From: a virus
Length of the DNA stretch: 55,529 nt
IMG/VR virus record: IMGVR_UViG_3300025030_000131
Location: 1 to 55,529 of that record
Strand: one strand, 5' to 3'
Positions 1 to 4,906 of this stretch are shown here, piece by piece. The notes beneath the pieces are model-generated. The model saw only the letters and a list, made by a program, of their open reading frames with translations, made no database searches and had not been told where the DNA came from. Made by a program: the position numbers and the translations under genes. The first letter of the stretch is position 1, and every line of letters begins with the position of its first letter.

Positions 1-113
1 GTTCGCTCCGTGATCCGCACGGTGCTGAATGACTTGATACGGAAATTGGACTCCCGCCCCATTGGGAGTTCGGACTCCACCAGTGATTTGAAGGCCATTC
101 TGGAAACAGTGCC
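1..113 (+). repeat. Direct repeat, partial copy (matches 4204-4316)
   Basis: Bases 1-113 match 4204-4316 without a difference and then diverge at 114. Together with 55430-55529 (identical to 3970-4069) this shows that both window ends lie inside a second copy of a repeat at least 347 bases long, with the equivalent of 4070-4203 missing between them. Confidence 0.9.
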
Positions 114-132
114 GCGCAGAAAGAGGGGGTAA
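1..132 (+). CDS. 3' end of duplicated basic protein gene (copy A, partial)
   Basis: The first 44 codons read without a stop into TAA at 130-132 and encode the same C-terminal half as the complete gene at 4012-4335, ending in a basic tail (VPRRKRG). Positions 1-113 are identical to 4204-4316; the last codons differ only at synonymous or near-synonymous sites. The start of this copy is not at the left edge; its 5' end appears to be at the right edge of the window (55472-55529). Function unknown; the protein is short and basic, with no motif I recognise. Confidence 0.75.
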   Translation, partial: VRSVIRTVLNDLIRKLDSRPIGSSDSTSDLKAILETVPRRKRG

Positions 133-136
133 GATC

Positions 137-328
137 ATGGCTAAGAAATCAGGTCCAACACCAAAAGGATATGTCAAGGTTCTCATCAATATCCCTATTG
201 CCTATGTTGCCGTGATGAAAGCCAAGAACGCAGAATGTGGCGGGCATTATTCTGTGAGTGAGCAAATCAGAATTGCCATACGCGGACATTTATGCGGATT
301 GATATATATTAGTCTGCTCAAATCATAG
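137..328 (+). CDS. Small ribbon-helix-helix-like protein
   Basis: A 63-residue protein starting 4 bases after the preceding stop. A basic N-terminus is followed by a beta-strand-like stretch (VKVLINIPIAYV) and a helical part with YSVSEQIRIAIRGHL, the layout of Arc/MetJ-type ribbon-helix-helix DNA-binding proteins in which the strand pairs in the dimer and the SVSEQIR-type helix contacts the partner. The last 11 residues are hydrophobic and look unrelated to the fold. If it binds DNA it could regulate the block to its right; that is inference. No strong ribosome-binding site is visible (GGGGG lies about 8 bases upstream). Confidence 0.55.
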   Translation: MAKKSGPTPKGYVKVLINIPIAYVAVMKAKNAECGGHYSVSEQIRIAIRGHLCGLIYISLLKS

Positions 329-380
329 TTCGGCTGACGCTGCGCTCACCCCAAAGTGCGGGGTGGCTTGGTCAGCCGAA
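329..380 (+). repeat. Nested inverted repeat (hairpin) upstream of cassette-like block
   Basis: TTCGGCTGAC (329-338) pairs perfectly with GTCAGCCGAA (371-380); inside it CACCCC (347-352) pairs with GGGGTG (360-365). No T-tract follows, so it is not a typical terminator. It could be the remains of a further attC-type site: AACGC at 396-400 and ATTCGGC at 405-411 sit in the places where the 3' end of such a site would be, but the left arm does not fit well. Confidence 0.5.
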
Positions 381-431
381 TGGGCGAGCGTAAGGAACGC
401 AGTAATTCGGCTTGCTAAAAGGAAAAACGAG

Positions 432-689
432 ATGCAAAAATTCATGTGTAATGTATGCGGTAAATTGCATGGCTTGTTCAACGAAGCCGCACTTTGTCAC
501 CCTGACGTGGTAGTAAAAGAATTTCCGGACTTGCCTGACCGCGCCGCCGAACTACTGCGTGCACCCGTCCAATCCGAGCATCCTTGCCCTGATTGCAATG
601 GTGACGGTCTTTGTTTGTATAAAGACGGTATGCAAGAGTGTGTTCGTTGCATGGGGTCGGGCAAGGATAACCGCTCGGATGGCGGGTGA
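432..689 (+). CDS. Small zinc-binding protein with DnaJ-type CxxCxGxG motifs
   Basis: An 85-residue protein starting at the ATG at 432, preceded by AAAAGGA; an upstream in-frame GTG at 363 lies in the hairpin and has no ribosome-binding site. It has CNVCGK near the N-terminus and two DnaJ-type halves, CPDCNGDG and CVRCMGSG, which together would coordinate zinc. Full DnaJ has four such halves and a J domain; neither is present. Probably a small zinc-ribbon adaptor of unknown role. The part of the gene encoding the two CxxCxGxG motifs lies in the loop of the attC-like site 546-705, so the reading frame and the recombination site overlap. Confidence 0.7.
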   Translation: MQKFMCNVCGKLHGLFNEAALCHPDVVVKEFPDLPDRAAELLRAPVQSEHPCPDCNGDGLCLYKDGMQECVRCMGSGKDNRSDGG

Positions 690-705
690 CGCTCGCCCAT
701 TAGAA
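546..705 (+). other. attC-like recombination site 0 (long loop containing coding sequence)
   Basis: GCCGAAC (546-552) as R''; GCGT 557-560; ACCC 563-566; CCAATCCGAG 569-578; then a loop of about 95 bases; CTCGGATGG 674-682; single c 683; GGGT 684-687; ACGC 689-692; degenerate core ATTAGAA 699-705 (A instead of G at the exchange position). ACCC/GGGT, GCGT/ACGC and the long arm (one bulged A) all pair. The loop codes for the zinc motifs of the gene at 432-689. Confidence 0.7.
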
Positions 706-718
706 AGCCCAGGCCAAC

Positions 719-1513
719 ATGCTTGATAGCCAAGTGAGAAAACCAATTCAAGAAGCCTTTCCCGCCTTACAGTCTGGGCGTGAATTAGTTTGGTTTTCTT
801 GCGGCGCTGCCTCGGCTTGCACGGCAAAATTAGAAGTCGAGAAAAATCCAAACGTGGAGCTTCTCTATTGCAATACTTTGCCCTTTGAGCATCCAGATAA
901 TCCGCGCTTCATGGCCTGTGTTGAAAAATGGACTGGCAAGGAAATCAAGATTTTGCAGTCCGAGAAATACACTGATATTTTCGATGTTTGGCGAAAGCGT
1001 AAATTCATCTTATCTGCGCCTCCTGCGAGAATGGCAATTTGCACAATTGAACTCAAGCGAGCAGTCCGCGAACAGTATCAATCATTTGGCGATGTACACG
1101 CGTTTGGTTTTGGCGTGGATGAACTCGCCAGGATTGCCCGCTTCGAGCGCGATAATCCAGAGATTGCGCTTACATGGCCTTTGCGTGATGCTGGAATGAA
1201 CAAACAGGATTGTCTAAATATGCTCATGCAGGCAGGCATAGAACTTCCTGCCATGTATAAGCTGGGTTATAAAAACAATAATTGCATTGGTTGCGTGAAA
1301 GGCGGTAAAGGATATTGGAACAAAATCAGAGTAGATTTCCCCGAATATTTTTGGAACATGGCGCGATTTGAGCGCGAGATAAACGCCAGAGTTTTCAATG
1401 ATGTCTGGCTTGACGAACTTCCACCTACAGCAGGCCGCTATGAAAGCGAATATGAGATTGAGTGCGGGCCAGTCTGTGGGGCATTTCCAACAACGCGTGC
1501 AGCGGATGGCTGA
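719..1513 (+). CDS. PAPS reductase / N-type ATP-pyrophosphatase family protein
   Basis: A 264-residue protein resembling the phosphoadenosine-phosphosulfate reductase superfamily often seen in phages and in DndC-like enzymes. LVWFSCGAASACTA (about residues 24-37) sits at the position of the SGGxDS-type PP-loop that binds ATP or a nucleotide phosphosulfate, here with Cys and Ala replacements; later motifs include AICTIELKR and a Cys pair NNCIGCVKGG (about residue 186) like those that bind a metal or FeS cluster in relatives. The substrate is unknown: sulfate reduction, tRNA thiolation and DNA phosphorothioation are all known in the superfamily. It is the only gene of its cassette; its last codons overlap the left arm of the attC-like site 1485-1544. 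No clear ribosome-binding site. Confidence 0.75.
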   Translation: MLDSQVRKPIQEAFPALQSGRELVWFSCGAASACTAKLEVEKNPNVELLYCNTLPFEHPDNPRFMACVEKWTGKEIKILQSEKYTDIFDVWRKRKFILSAPPARMAICTIELKRAVREQYQSFGDVHAFGFGVDELARIARFERDNPEIALTWPLRDAGMNKQDCLNMLMQAGIELPAMYKLGYKNNNCIGCVKGGKGYWNKIRVDFPEYFWNMARFEREINARVFNDVWLDELPPTAGRYESEYEIECGPVCGAFPTTRAADG

Positions 1514-1544
1514 AAAGCGCCACCGCTAACGCTTTCCGTTAGCC
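1485..1544 (+). other. attC-like recombination site A
   Basis: R'' TTCCAAC 1485-1491, GCGT from 1494, arm AGCG then ga then TGGC, a short loop, GCCA, single c, CGCT, a, ACGC, tttc, core GTTAGCC 1538-1544 (exchange expected between 1538 and 1539). The cassette start expected from its R'' (GTTGGAAATGCC-like) corresponds to the degenerate TTAGAAAGCCC at 700-710. The left half lies within the end of the preceding coding region. Confidence 0.8.
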
Positions 1545-1580
1545 GCCCACTGGCTCAACGTGGGAGAAAAGGAAACGACA

Positions 1581-1790
1581 ATGATTGAAGATTTGAATAA
1601 GCGCTTTACCTATCACGCCCCGAAAGAAAACCAGCCGCAGAAGTATGAGAATATCCGCAAGAATGCGCTGGCATTTGCTGAATTGCTGAATGAGATGTGT
1701 CCTGATTCGCGCGAGAAGTCATTAGCAATAACGGCTCTCGAAGAAGCGGTAATGTGGGCAAACGCCTCCATTGCCCGCAATGAGGCATAA
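1581..1790 (+). CDS. Acb2/Tad1-like hairpin protein (cyclic-nucleotide sponge candidate)
   Basis: A 69-residue protein starting at ATG 1581 with AAAAGGA about 7 bases upstream; an in-frame GTG at 1560 is less likely. The signature SREKSLAITALEEAVMWAN followed by ASIARNEA, preceded by a short FTYHAP N-terminus and a first helix, matches my recollection of the Acb2/Tad1 helical-hairpin family. Characterised members form oligomers that sequester the cyclic di- and trinucleotides of CBASS and, in some cases, Thoeris signals, so that effector proteins are not activated. Length is at the short end of the family. It is the first gene of a cassette and is followed 1 base later by the gene at 1792. 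Family assignment by eye; ligand not predictable. Confidence 0.75.
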   Translation: MIEDLNKRFTYHAPKENQPQKYENIRKNALAFAELLNEMCPDSREKSLAITALEEAVMWANASIARNEA

Positions 1791-1791
1791 C

Positions 1792-2037
1792 ATGGCGCAG
1801 ATCACCCAAGAAGAATTATCTCGAAAGTTGAACAAAAATGGCTGGGCGTGGCATTTGGTCAGCACCATCACGCCCGGAATTGTGCGTATCCAAATGGCAG
1901 ATGATGGCGAAGAAGAAAGTAATTGGCGCAAATGTGTTGAAGCGCCAACTCTCGAAGAAGCTGTCATGGAAGCGGAGAAATTAGTCAATAGTATCAACGC
2001 TTATGAATATGGGCGCCAAGTCAGTGAGGGCGGCTAA
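1792..2037 (+). CDS. Hypothetical protein, paralogue of 2146-2415
   Basis: An 81-residue protein beginning at ATG 1792 (GAGG 9 bases upstream, inside the end of the previous gene). It shares with the product of 2146-2415 the pattern EELxxxLxKNGWxW, TPGIVRxQM, WRKCxEAPTLEEAV and a C-terminal AxEYxRQ, so the two are clear paralogues of one small alpha/beta family that I do not recognise. The R'' box of the attC-like site B overlaps its stop codon. It shares a cassette with the Acb2-like gene, which suggests but does not prove a linked role. Confidence 0.75.
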   Translation: MAQITQEELSRKLNKNGWAWHLVSTITPGIVRIQMADDGEEESNWRKCVEAPTLEEAVMEAEKLVNSINAYEYGRQVSEGG

Positions 2038-2122
2038 CACAACGTGCAGGCGACTTGGGGCGGGCTGGCGTACTGAAAGCGAAGGTAACGCCGCCCCAAG
2101 CGCCTAACGCAAACCGTTCTAC
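2032..2122 (+). other. attC-like recombination site B
   Basis: R'' GGCTAAC 2032-2038, ACGT 2042-2045, arms AGGC then ga then CTTGGGGCGG, loop, CCGCCCCAAG, single c, GCCT, a, ACGC, aaac, core GTTCTAC 2116-2122. GGCGGCTAAC (2029-2038) is the exact complement of GTTAGCCGCC (1538-1547), the start of the same cassette, as expected for an integrated cassette. Confidence 0.85.
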
Positions 2123-2145
2123 CGCCTCTTGGCAAAAGGAGAAAC

Positions 2146-2415
2146 ATGGAACAAGAAGAGTTAGATAAACGATTGAAAAAAAATGGCTGGGATTGGTTTT
2201 TATTCTCAAATCTCACGCCTGGCATTGTCCGCTTGCAAATGGGTGCGGAAGTTGAAACGCTCACAGAATGGCGTAAATGTTTTGAAGCACCAACCCTCGA
2301 AGAAGCCGTAATAAATGCGGAAGCGTTTATAAGTCAGATAAGCGCATCCGAATATTACAGGCAGTTGAATCAAGATAGTATCAATCGCGCAACATTACGC
2401 GCGTGGGATTTGTAG
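2146..2415 (+). CDS. Hypothetical protein, paralogue of 1792-2037
   Basis: An 89-residue protein with a strong AAAAGGAG ribosome-binding site directly upstream of ATG 2146. It shares the NGWxW, TPGIVRxQM and WRKCxEAPTLEEAV blocks with the gene at 1792-2037 in the neighbouring cassette, with an extra C-terminal extension of about 17 residues (ending LRAWDL). No known domain recognised. It is the only gene of the cassette bounded by GTTCTACCGCC (2116-2126) and GGCGGTAGAAC (2415-2425). Confidence 0.8.
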   Translation: MEQEELDKRLKKNGWDWFLFSNLTPGIVRLQMGAEVETLTEWRKCFEAPTLEEAVINAEAFISQISASEYYRQLNQDSINRATLRAWDL

Positions 2416-2418
2416 GCG

Positions 2419-2513
2419 GTAGAACAATGCGTGCAGTGGACAAGAACGGGCTGGGCTTTTTGGACAGGTTCTACAAGTCCTCCCGTTCTTGCCACTAACG
2501 CTTGCCGTTGGGC
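2419..2513 (+). other. attC-like recombination site C
   Basis: R'' GTAGAAC 2419-2425, aat, GCGT 2429-2432, gc, AGTG, ga, CAAGAACGGG, a loop of about 30 bases, CCCGTTCTTG from 2482, single c, CACT, a, ACGC, ttgc, core GTTGGGC 2507-2513. The 10-base arm pairs perfectly. R'' with four further bases complements the start of its own cassette (2116-2126) over 11 bases. Confidence 0.87.
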
Positions 2514-2528
2514 TTCTGAGAAAGGTGA

Positions 2529-2756
2529 ATGATGGCAGAGAAAATGATTACCTACTTTGGCGAACCCGCCCGCGTTGCATGTGATGAATTATGCACAAAG
2601 GCATGGGGTATCAATAATCGTCCGAAAGTCGAATTGAGCGACGACGAAGACGATTACGAATATCTCGCAGACAGCGAATTACCCGAAGCACCCGCAGACC
2701 CTGGCACGTATGAAGGCGGGCGCAGGGCGTTTTCAATTCCTGCACCATTGGGGTGA
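2529..2756 (+). CDS. Acidic hypothetical protein, probably C-terminally replaced
   Basis: A 75-residue protein starting at ATG 2529 (AGAAAGG upstream). The part from VACDELCTKAWGI through LSDDEDDYEYLAD to EAPADPGTYEGG resembles a small phage and cassette protein family that I recall continuing with a Cys-containing WCVRECER-type C-terminus. Here the protein instead ends RRAFSIPAPLG. No attC follows, so the last cassette seems truncated after about residue 63. Family memory is imperfect, so the truncation is an inference. Confidence 0.55.
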   Translation: MMAEKMITYFGEPARVACDELCTKAWGINNRPKVELSDDEDDYEYLADSELPEAPADPGTYEGGRRAFSIPAPLG

Positions 2757-2933
2757 TTTTGCAACAGACGGTTTTCGCATCCATCTGGACTCCTCCCTCA
2801 CCCGCCGCACGATCAAGGATGTGGAGGCCCCGGACTTCTCCGCCCCCTATGCACTTCCCTCCCCCATCCCAATATTGGGCAGGTTAGGGCTTTGGAACCC
2901 GCCACCGAATATGCAACTTCCATCATCTATTAC

Positions 2934-2961
2934 AAACAGGCTGAAATAAGCCTGTTTTTTA
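2934..2961 (+). terminator. Rho-independent terminator
   Basis: AAACAGGC (2934-2941) pairs with GCCTGTTT (2950-2957) around an 8-base loop and the run of six T residues (2955-2960) follows. It would stop transcription leaving the cassette block. Confidence 0.8.
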
Positions 2962-2974
2962 TTGGGGGAATTTA

Positions 2975-2990
2975 TAGAATATATGTTCTA
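2975..2990 (+). promoter_or_regulatory. Palindromic operator-like site
   Basis: TAGAATATATGTTCTA is a near-perfect palindrome (TAGAA/TTCTA arms, one central mismatch pair), 30 bases upstream of the -35 box at 3021. A candidate repressor site; nothing in the window says which protein binds it. Confidence 0.45.
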
Positions 2991-3020
2991 AATATGATAT
3001 AAGTTGTCCATACAATGGGC

Positions 3021-3048
3021 TTGACTACGCTTCACAACCTGTTATAAT
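3021..3048 (+). promoter_or_regulatory. Sigma70-type promoter
   Basis: TTGACT (3021-3026), 16-base spacer, TATAAT (3043-3048). Transcription would start near 3055 and read 3120-3814. Confidence 0.8.
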
Positions 3049-3119
3049 TGGGGTTGTAAAGCGTTGGCGTGTAGTTTGACAATAACCCCCAAACATGGAA
3101 AAGAAAAGAGGCTATAAAC

Positions 3120-3560
3120 ATGAAAACAAATGAAATTCCCGCAATTAGAACCGAATCACTTCTCGCTGATGAGTTGAGTGAAAAAAGAATCGGCTACAAA
3201 GTGGTCTGCTCAAAAAATACGAAGTCATTCTCTCCTGCCACGTCATCTGCGCTACAACGTATCACATACCGGCTCCATCGAGAGACCCGTCAGATACGCG
3301 GCGAGTTTGGCCCGTTGGCAGTGTTTGACACGCTCGAACACGCAGAGAGGTTTTTCGTGGATTATGGCGACCACATTCTGCGGGTGGAATATGAACCGTC
3401 GGATGAGGACGAGTTGTGGAAGAAAAACCCGCCATCTTTTGTAAAATCATGGCGCGGCTATTCGGCGCAATCAAATGGCACAAGTGAAAAATCCCTGGAC
3501 ACCTGCCCAGCCGGGACAATACTGGCGTCCTCGGTCTATGTGTTGGAGATCATAAAATGA
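3120..3560 (+). CDS. Hypothetical protein
   Basis: A 146-residue protein following the promoter at 3021; AAAAGAGG lies about 9 bases before the ATG. A central GEFGPLAVFDTLEHAERFF block, then HILRVEYEPSD, and a C-terminal Val/Leu-rich strand suggest a small alpha/beta fold of the sort seen in many phage early proteins with no assigned function. Its TGA overlaps the next ATG (ATGA at 3557-3560), so the two are translationally coupled. Confidence 0.7.
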   Translation: MKTNEIPAIRTESLLADELSEKRIGYKVVCSKNTKSFSPATSSALQRITYRLHRETRQIRGEFGPLAVFDTLEHAERFFVDYGDHILRVEYEPSDEDELWKKNPPSFVKSWRGYSAQSNGTSEKSLDTCPAGTILASSVYVLEIIK

Positions 3561-3814
3561 CAATGATTCCACAAATCATAGAACTGTATCTGCGGCTGGA
3601 CGGCGAATTCGCCTCTCATAAATATGAGGAAAGTTATGAGGCGAGCTGGACATGGAAACCCGAGGACATTGCATACCTCGAACAGATCAAAACAATTGAC
3701 GACCTGGGCAACTATGATCACAACAATGATTACCTCTGTGCGCTCGCTTATGACTGTGCCCTTGCGATGGGACTATCAAAGTGGGATGCCATGAGCGTCG
3801 CTAACGATCACTAA
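3557..3814 (+). CDS. Hypothetical protein
   Basis: An 85-residue acidic protein whose ATG overlaps the previous stop by 4 bases. Mostly helical by composition (PEDIAYLEQIKTIDDLG, YLCALAYDCALAMGLSKWDAM). No domain recognised. Last intact gene before the duplicated gene at 4012. Confidence 0.65.
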   Translation: MTMIPQIIELYLRLDGEFASHKYEESYEASWTWKPEDIAYLEQIKTIDDLGNYDHNNDYLCALAYDCALAMGLSKWDAMSVANDH

Positions 3815-3891
3815 TACATGGAACAGAAAAGAGGAAATAGACAATGCCTAGAACAAGACAATTAGTTCCCTGAAAGAGGTCAAAAAAAAGG

Positions 3892-4008
3892 ATGCCCGAA
3901 GGTGCTAATTCCATCATGGACATTGGGGCTGGGGATGGCAGGGTGCTGAAATGGCTGGCGGAAAAAAGCAGGGATGTAAAACCGTGTATAATCAACCCAG
4001 GAGCATAA
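3892..4008 (+). pseudogene. N-terminal fragment of a SAM-dependent methyltransferase, cut by the duplicated block
   Basis: ATG 3892 opens a 38-codon frame whose start, MPEGANSIMDIGAGDGRVLKWLAEK, reads like the first strand and glycine-rich motif I (DIGAGDG) of a class I methyltransferase that binds S-adenosylmethionine. About residue 27 the sequence enters the direct repeat (from 3970) and stops at 4006-4008. The most likely history is that insertion or recombination of the repeat replaced the rest of the gene. The fragment cannot be a functional enzyme. Confidence 0.6.
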
Positions 4009-4316
4009 CCCATGAAAAAAACGAAACCAACCACCCCCAACCCATCCACCCTGAAATCGCGCCGGCGCTATCTGCTTCTGGATGCCGTGGCACGCCGGGT
4101 CCTGAATGACTCTAACGTATCGTGGTCGTCCGTGGGATCGGAGTTTACCGGCAGACTCCTCCCCGCCAAAGGCGACACCCTATCCACCATCACGGAGAAG
4201 GAAGTTCGCTCCGTGATCCGCACGGTGCTGAATGACTTGATACGGAAATTGGACTCCCGCCCCATTGGGAGTTCGGACTCCACCAGTGATTTGAAGGCCA
4301 TTCTGGAAACAGTGCC
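3970..4316 (+). repeat. Direct repeat, complete copy
   Basis: 3970-4069 equals 55430-55529 base for base, and 4204-4316 equals 1-113. The repeat carries a promoter-like sequence (TAAAACCGTGTATAAT from 3977), a ribosome-binding site and nearly the whole gene 4012-4335. The divergence beyond 4316 lies in the last codons of the gene. Confidence 0.9.
3977..3992 (+). promoter_or_regulatory. Promoter-like element shared by three loci
   Basis: TAAAACCGTGTATAAT occurs here, at 55437-55452 within the repeat, and, as CTAAAACCGTGTATAAT, at 20152-20168. The TATAAT is a consensus -10. In the right-hand copy TCGACA lies 17 bases upstream of it; here the -35 region is poor (AAAGCA). Confidence 0.55.
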
Positions 4317-4335
4317 CCGAAGGAAAAGGGGATAA
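4012..4335 (+). CDS. Basic hypothetical protein (complete copy of duplicated gene)
   Basis: A 107-residue, strongly basic protein: a Pro/Thr/Lys-rich N-terminus (MKKTKPTTPNPS), an Arg-rich stretch (KSRRRYLLLDAVARRV), a central EKEVRSVIRTVLNDLIRKL helix and a basic tail. AGGAG lies 9 bases before the ATG. I do not recognise a family; charge and length would suit nucleic-acid binding, but this is only a guess. A nearly identical second copy spans the two window ends. Confidence 0.7.
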   Translation: MKKTKPTTPNPSTLKSRRRYLLLDAVARRVLNDSNVSWSSVGSEFTGRLLPAKGDTLSTITEKEVRSVIRTVLNDLIRKLDSRPIGSSDSTSDLKAILETVPRRKRG

Positions 4336-4384
4336 ACAAGATTAGGGTATCGTGGCACAATCAGCCACGCCTAAAAGGAGAAAC

Positions 4385-4618
4385 ATGGAACAACTTACCA
4401 AGTCAGTCGAAAGAAATTGCCATCACAACAACACGGTGGTTTATAGCCGCATGATCTCGCGTGCCACACGCGAAGAGCCAGCCGAATATTTAGAGTGGGG
4501 AATTTGCAAGGACTGTGGCAAGCTGCTGGACTATTCCGATATTCCTAGCGACGCTGAAATCACAGATGGCGACAACGAACCATCAATACGCGGAATGCCT
4601 AGTGAGTTTTATGATTGA
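4385..4618 (+). CDS. Hypothetical zinc-binding-like protein
   Basis: A 77-residue protein from ATG 4385, preceded by AAAAGGAGAAAC, the same leader that precedes the gene at 2146. It has NCHHNNTVV and CKDCGKLLDYSD, so Cys/His pairs at about residues 12-14 and 42-45 could bind one zinc. Acidic C-terminus. Two strong hairpins follow the stop codon, making this the last gene of its unit. Confidence 0.7.
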   Translation: MEQLTKSVERNCHHNNTVVYSRMISRATREEPAEYLEWGICKDCGKLLDYSDIPSDAEITDGDNEPSIRGMPSEFYD

Positions 4619-4653
4619 GCGCCACCGGACAAGAATCCGCACCCTCGTAAAAT

Positions 4654-4692
4654 ACCAACGGCCCCGCATGGAACGGGGCCGTTGGTGTTTCT
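4654..4692 (+). terminator. Strong hairpin, terminator-like
   Basis: A 13-base arm at 4654-4666 pairs perfectly with 4674-4686 around a 7-base loop (CATGGAA), followed by GTTTCT. The T-tract is short. Confidence 0.65.
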
Positions 4693-4716
4693 GGAACTCA
4701 CCCTGATATGGGAGTC

Positions 4717-4762
4717 GGGAGGGCAGGCTAGGGGGGGTAGCCTGCCCTCCCTTCTTTATTTT
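4717..4762 (+). terminator. Rho-independent terminator
   Basis: GGGAGGGCAGGCTA (4717-4730) pairs perfectly with 4738-4751 around seven G residues, and a T-rich stretch (TTCTTTATTTTA) follows. With the hairpin just upstream it isolates the left block from the early genes. Confidence 0.75.
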
Positions 4763-4828
4763 ATGCGGATTGGTGTATTTGTCAAGAGTTTGGCAAGGGA
4801 ATGCGCCGTCTGAGTAGTTGCACAACCC

Positions 4829-4857
4829 TTGACATATTAGAAAATCCATACTAAAAT
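4829..4857 (+). promoter_or_regulatory. Sigma70-type promoter
   Basis: TTGACA (4829-4834), 17-base spacer, TAAAAT (4852-4857). It would drive the early run from 4907 onwards. Confidence 0.8.
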
Positions 4858-4906
4858 CATTCCATAGTAACGACCTATATCCTAACTCATGGAAAAGAAG
4901 GATGAA

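Larger units (their letters stand above)
405..2756 (+). mobile_element. Array of integron-like gene cassettes (attC sites, no integron integrase seen)
   Basis: Four sites at 546-705, 1485-1544, 2032-2122 and 2419-2513 share one architecture: a 7-base R'' box ending AAC, 3-4 bases, GCGT (or ACGT), gc, a 4-base arm, two unpaired-side bases, a longer arm, a loop, the complementary arm, a single c, the complementary 4 bases, one base, ACGC, 4 bases, then a GTT/ATT core. The 2-versus-1 asymmetry gives the extrahelical base typical of attC bottom strands. Crucially, the R'' box of each site is complementary to the start of the same cassette: 2029-2038 to 1538-1547 (10 of 10), 2415-2425 to 2116-2126 (11 of 11), 546-552 to 405-411 (6 of 7). 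That is how integron cassettes are built. Every cassette carries one or two plus-strand genes and no visible promoter. No IntI-type integrase is recognisable, so this resembles a CALIN (attC cluster lacking an integrase). Confidence 0.85.
2757..3119 (+). other. Intergenic region: cassette remnant, terminator, operator-like palindrome, promoter
   Basis: No convincing gene. 2757-2933 continues the truncated last cassette and has no attC. A terminator (2934-2961), a palindrome (2975-2990) and a promoter (3021-3048) follow in that order, so this stretch separates the cassette block from the transcription unit starting at 3120. Confidence 0.6.

Noticed and set aside
3120-4335. Direct terminal repeats of a linear virion genome
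   Set aside because: The two window ends do not match each other; each matches a different part of one internal gene, which points to a dispersed repeat and a contig break.
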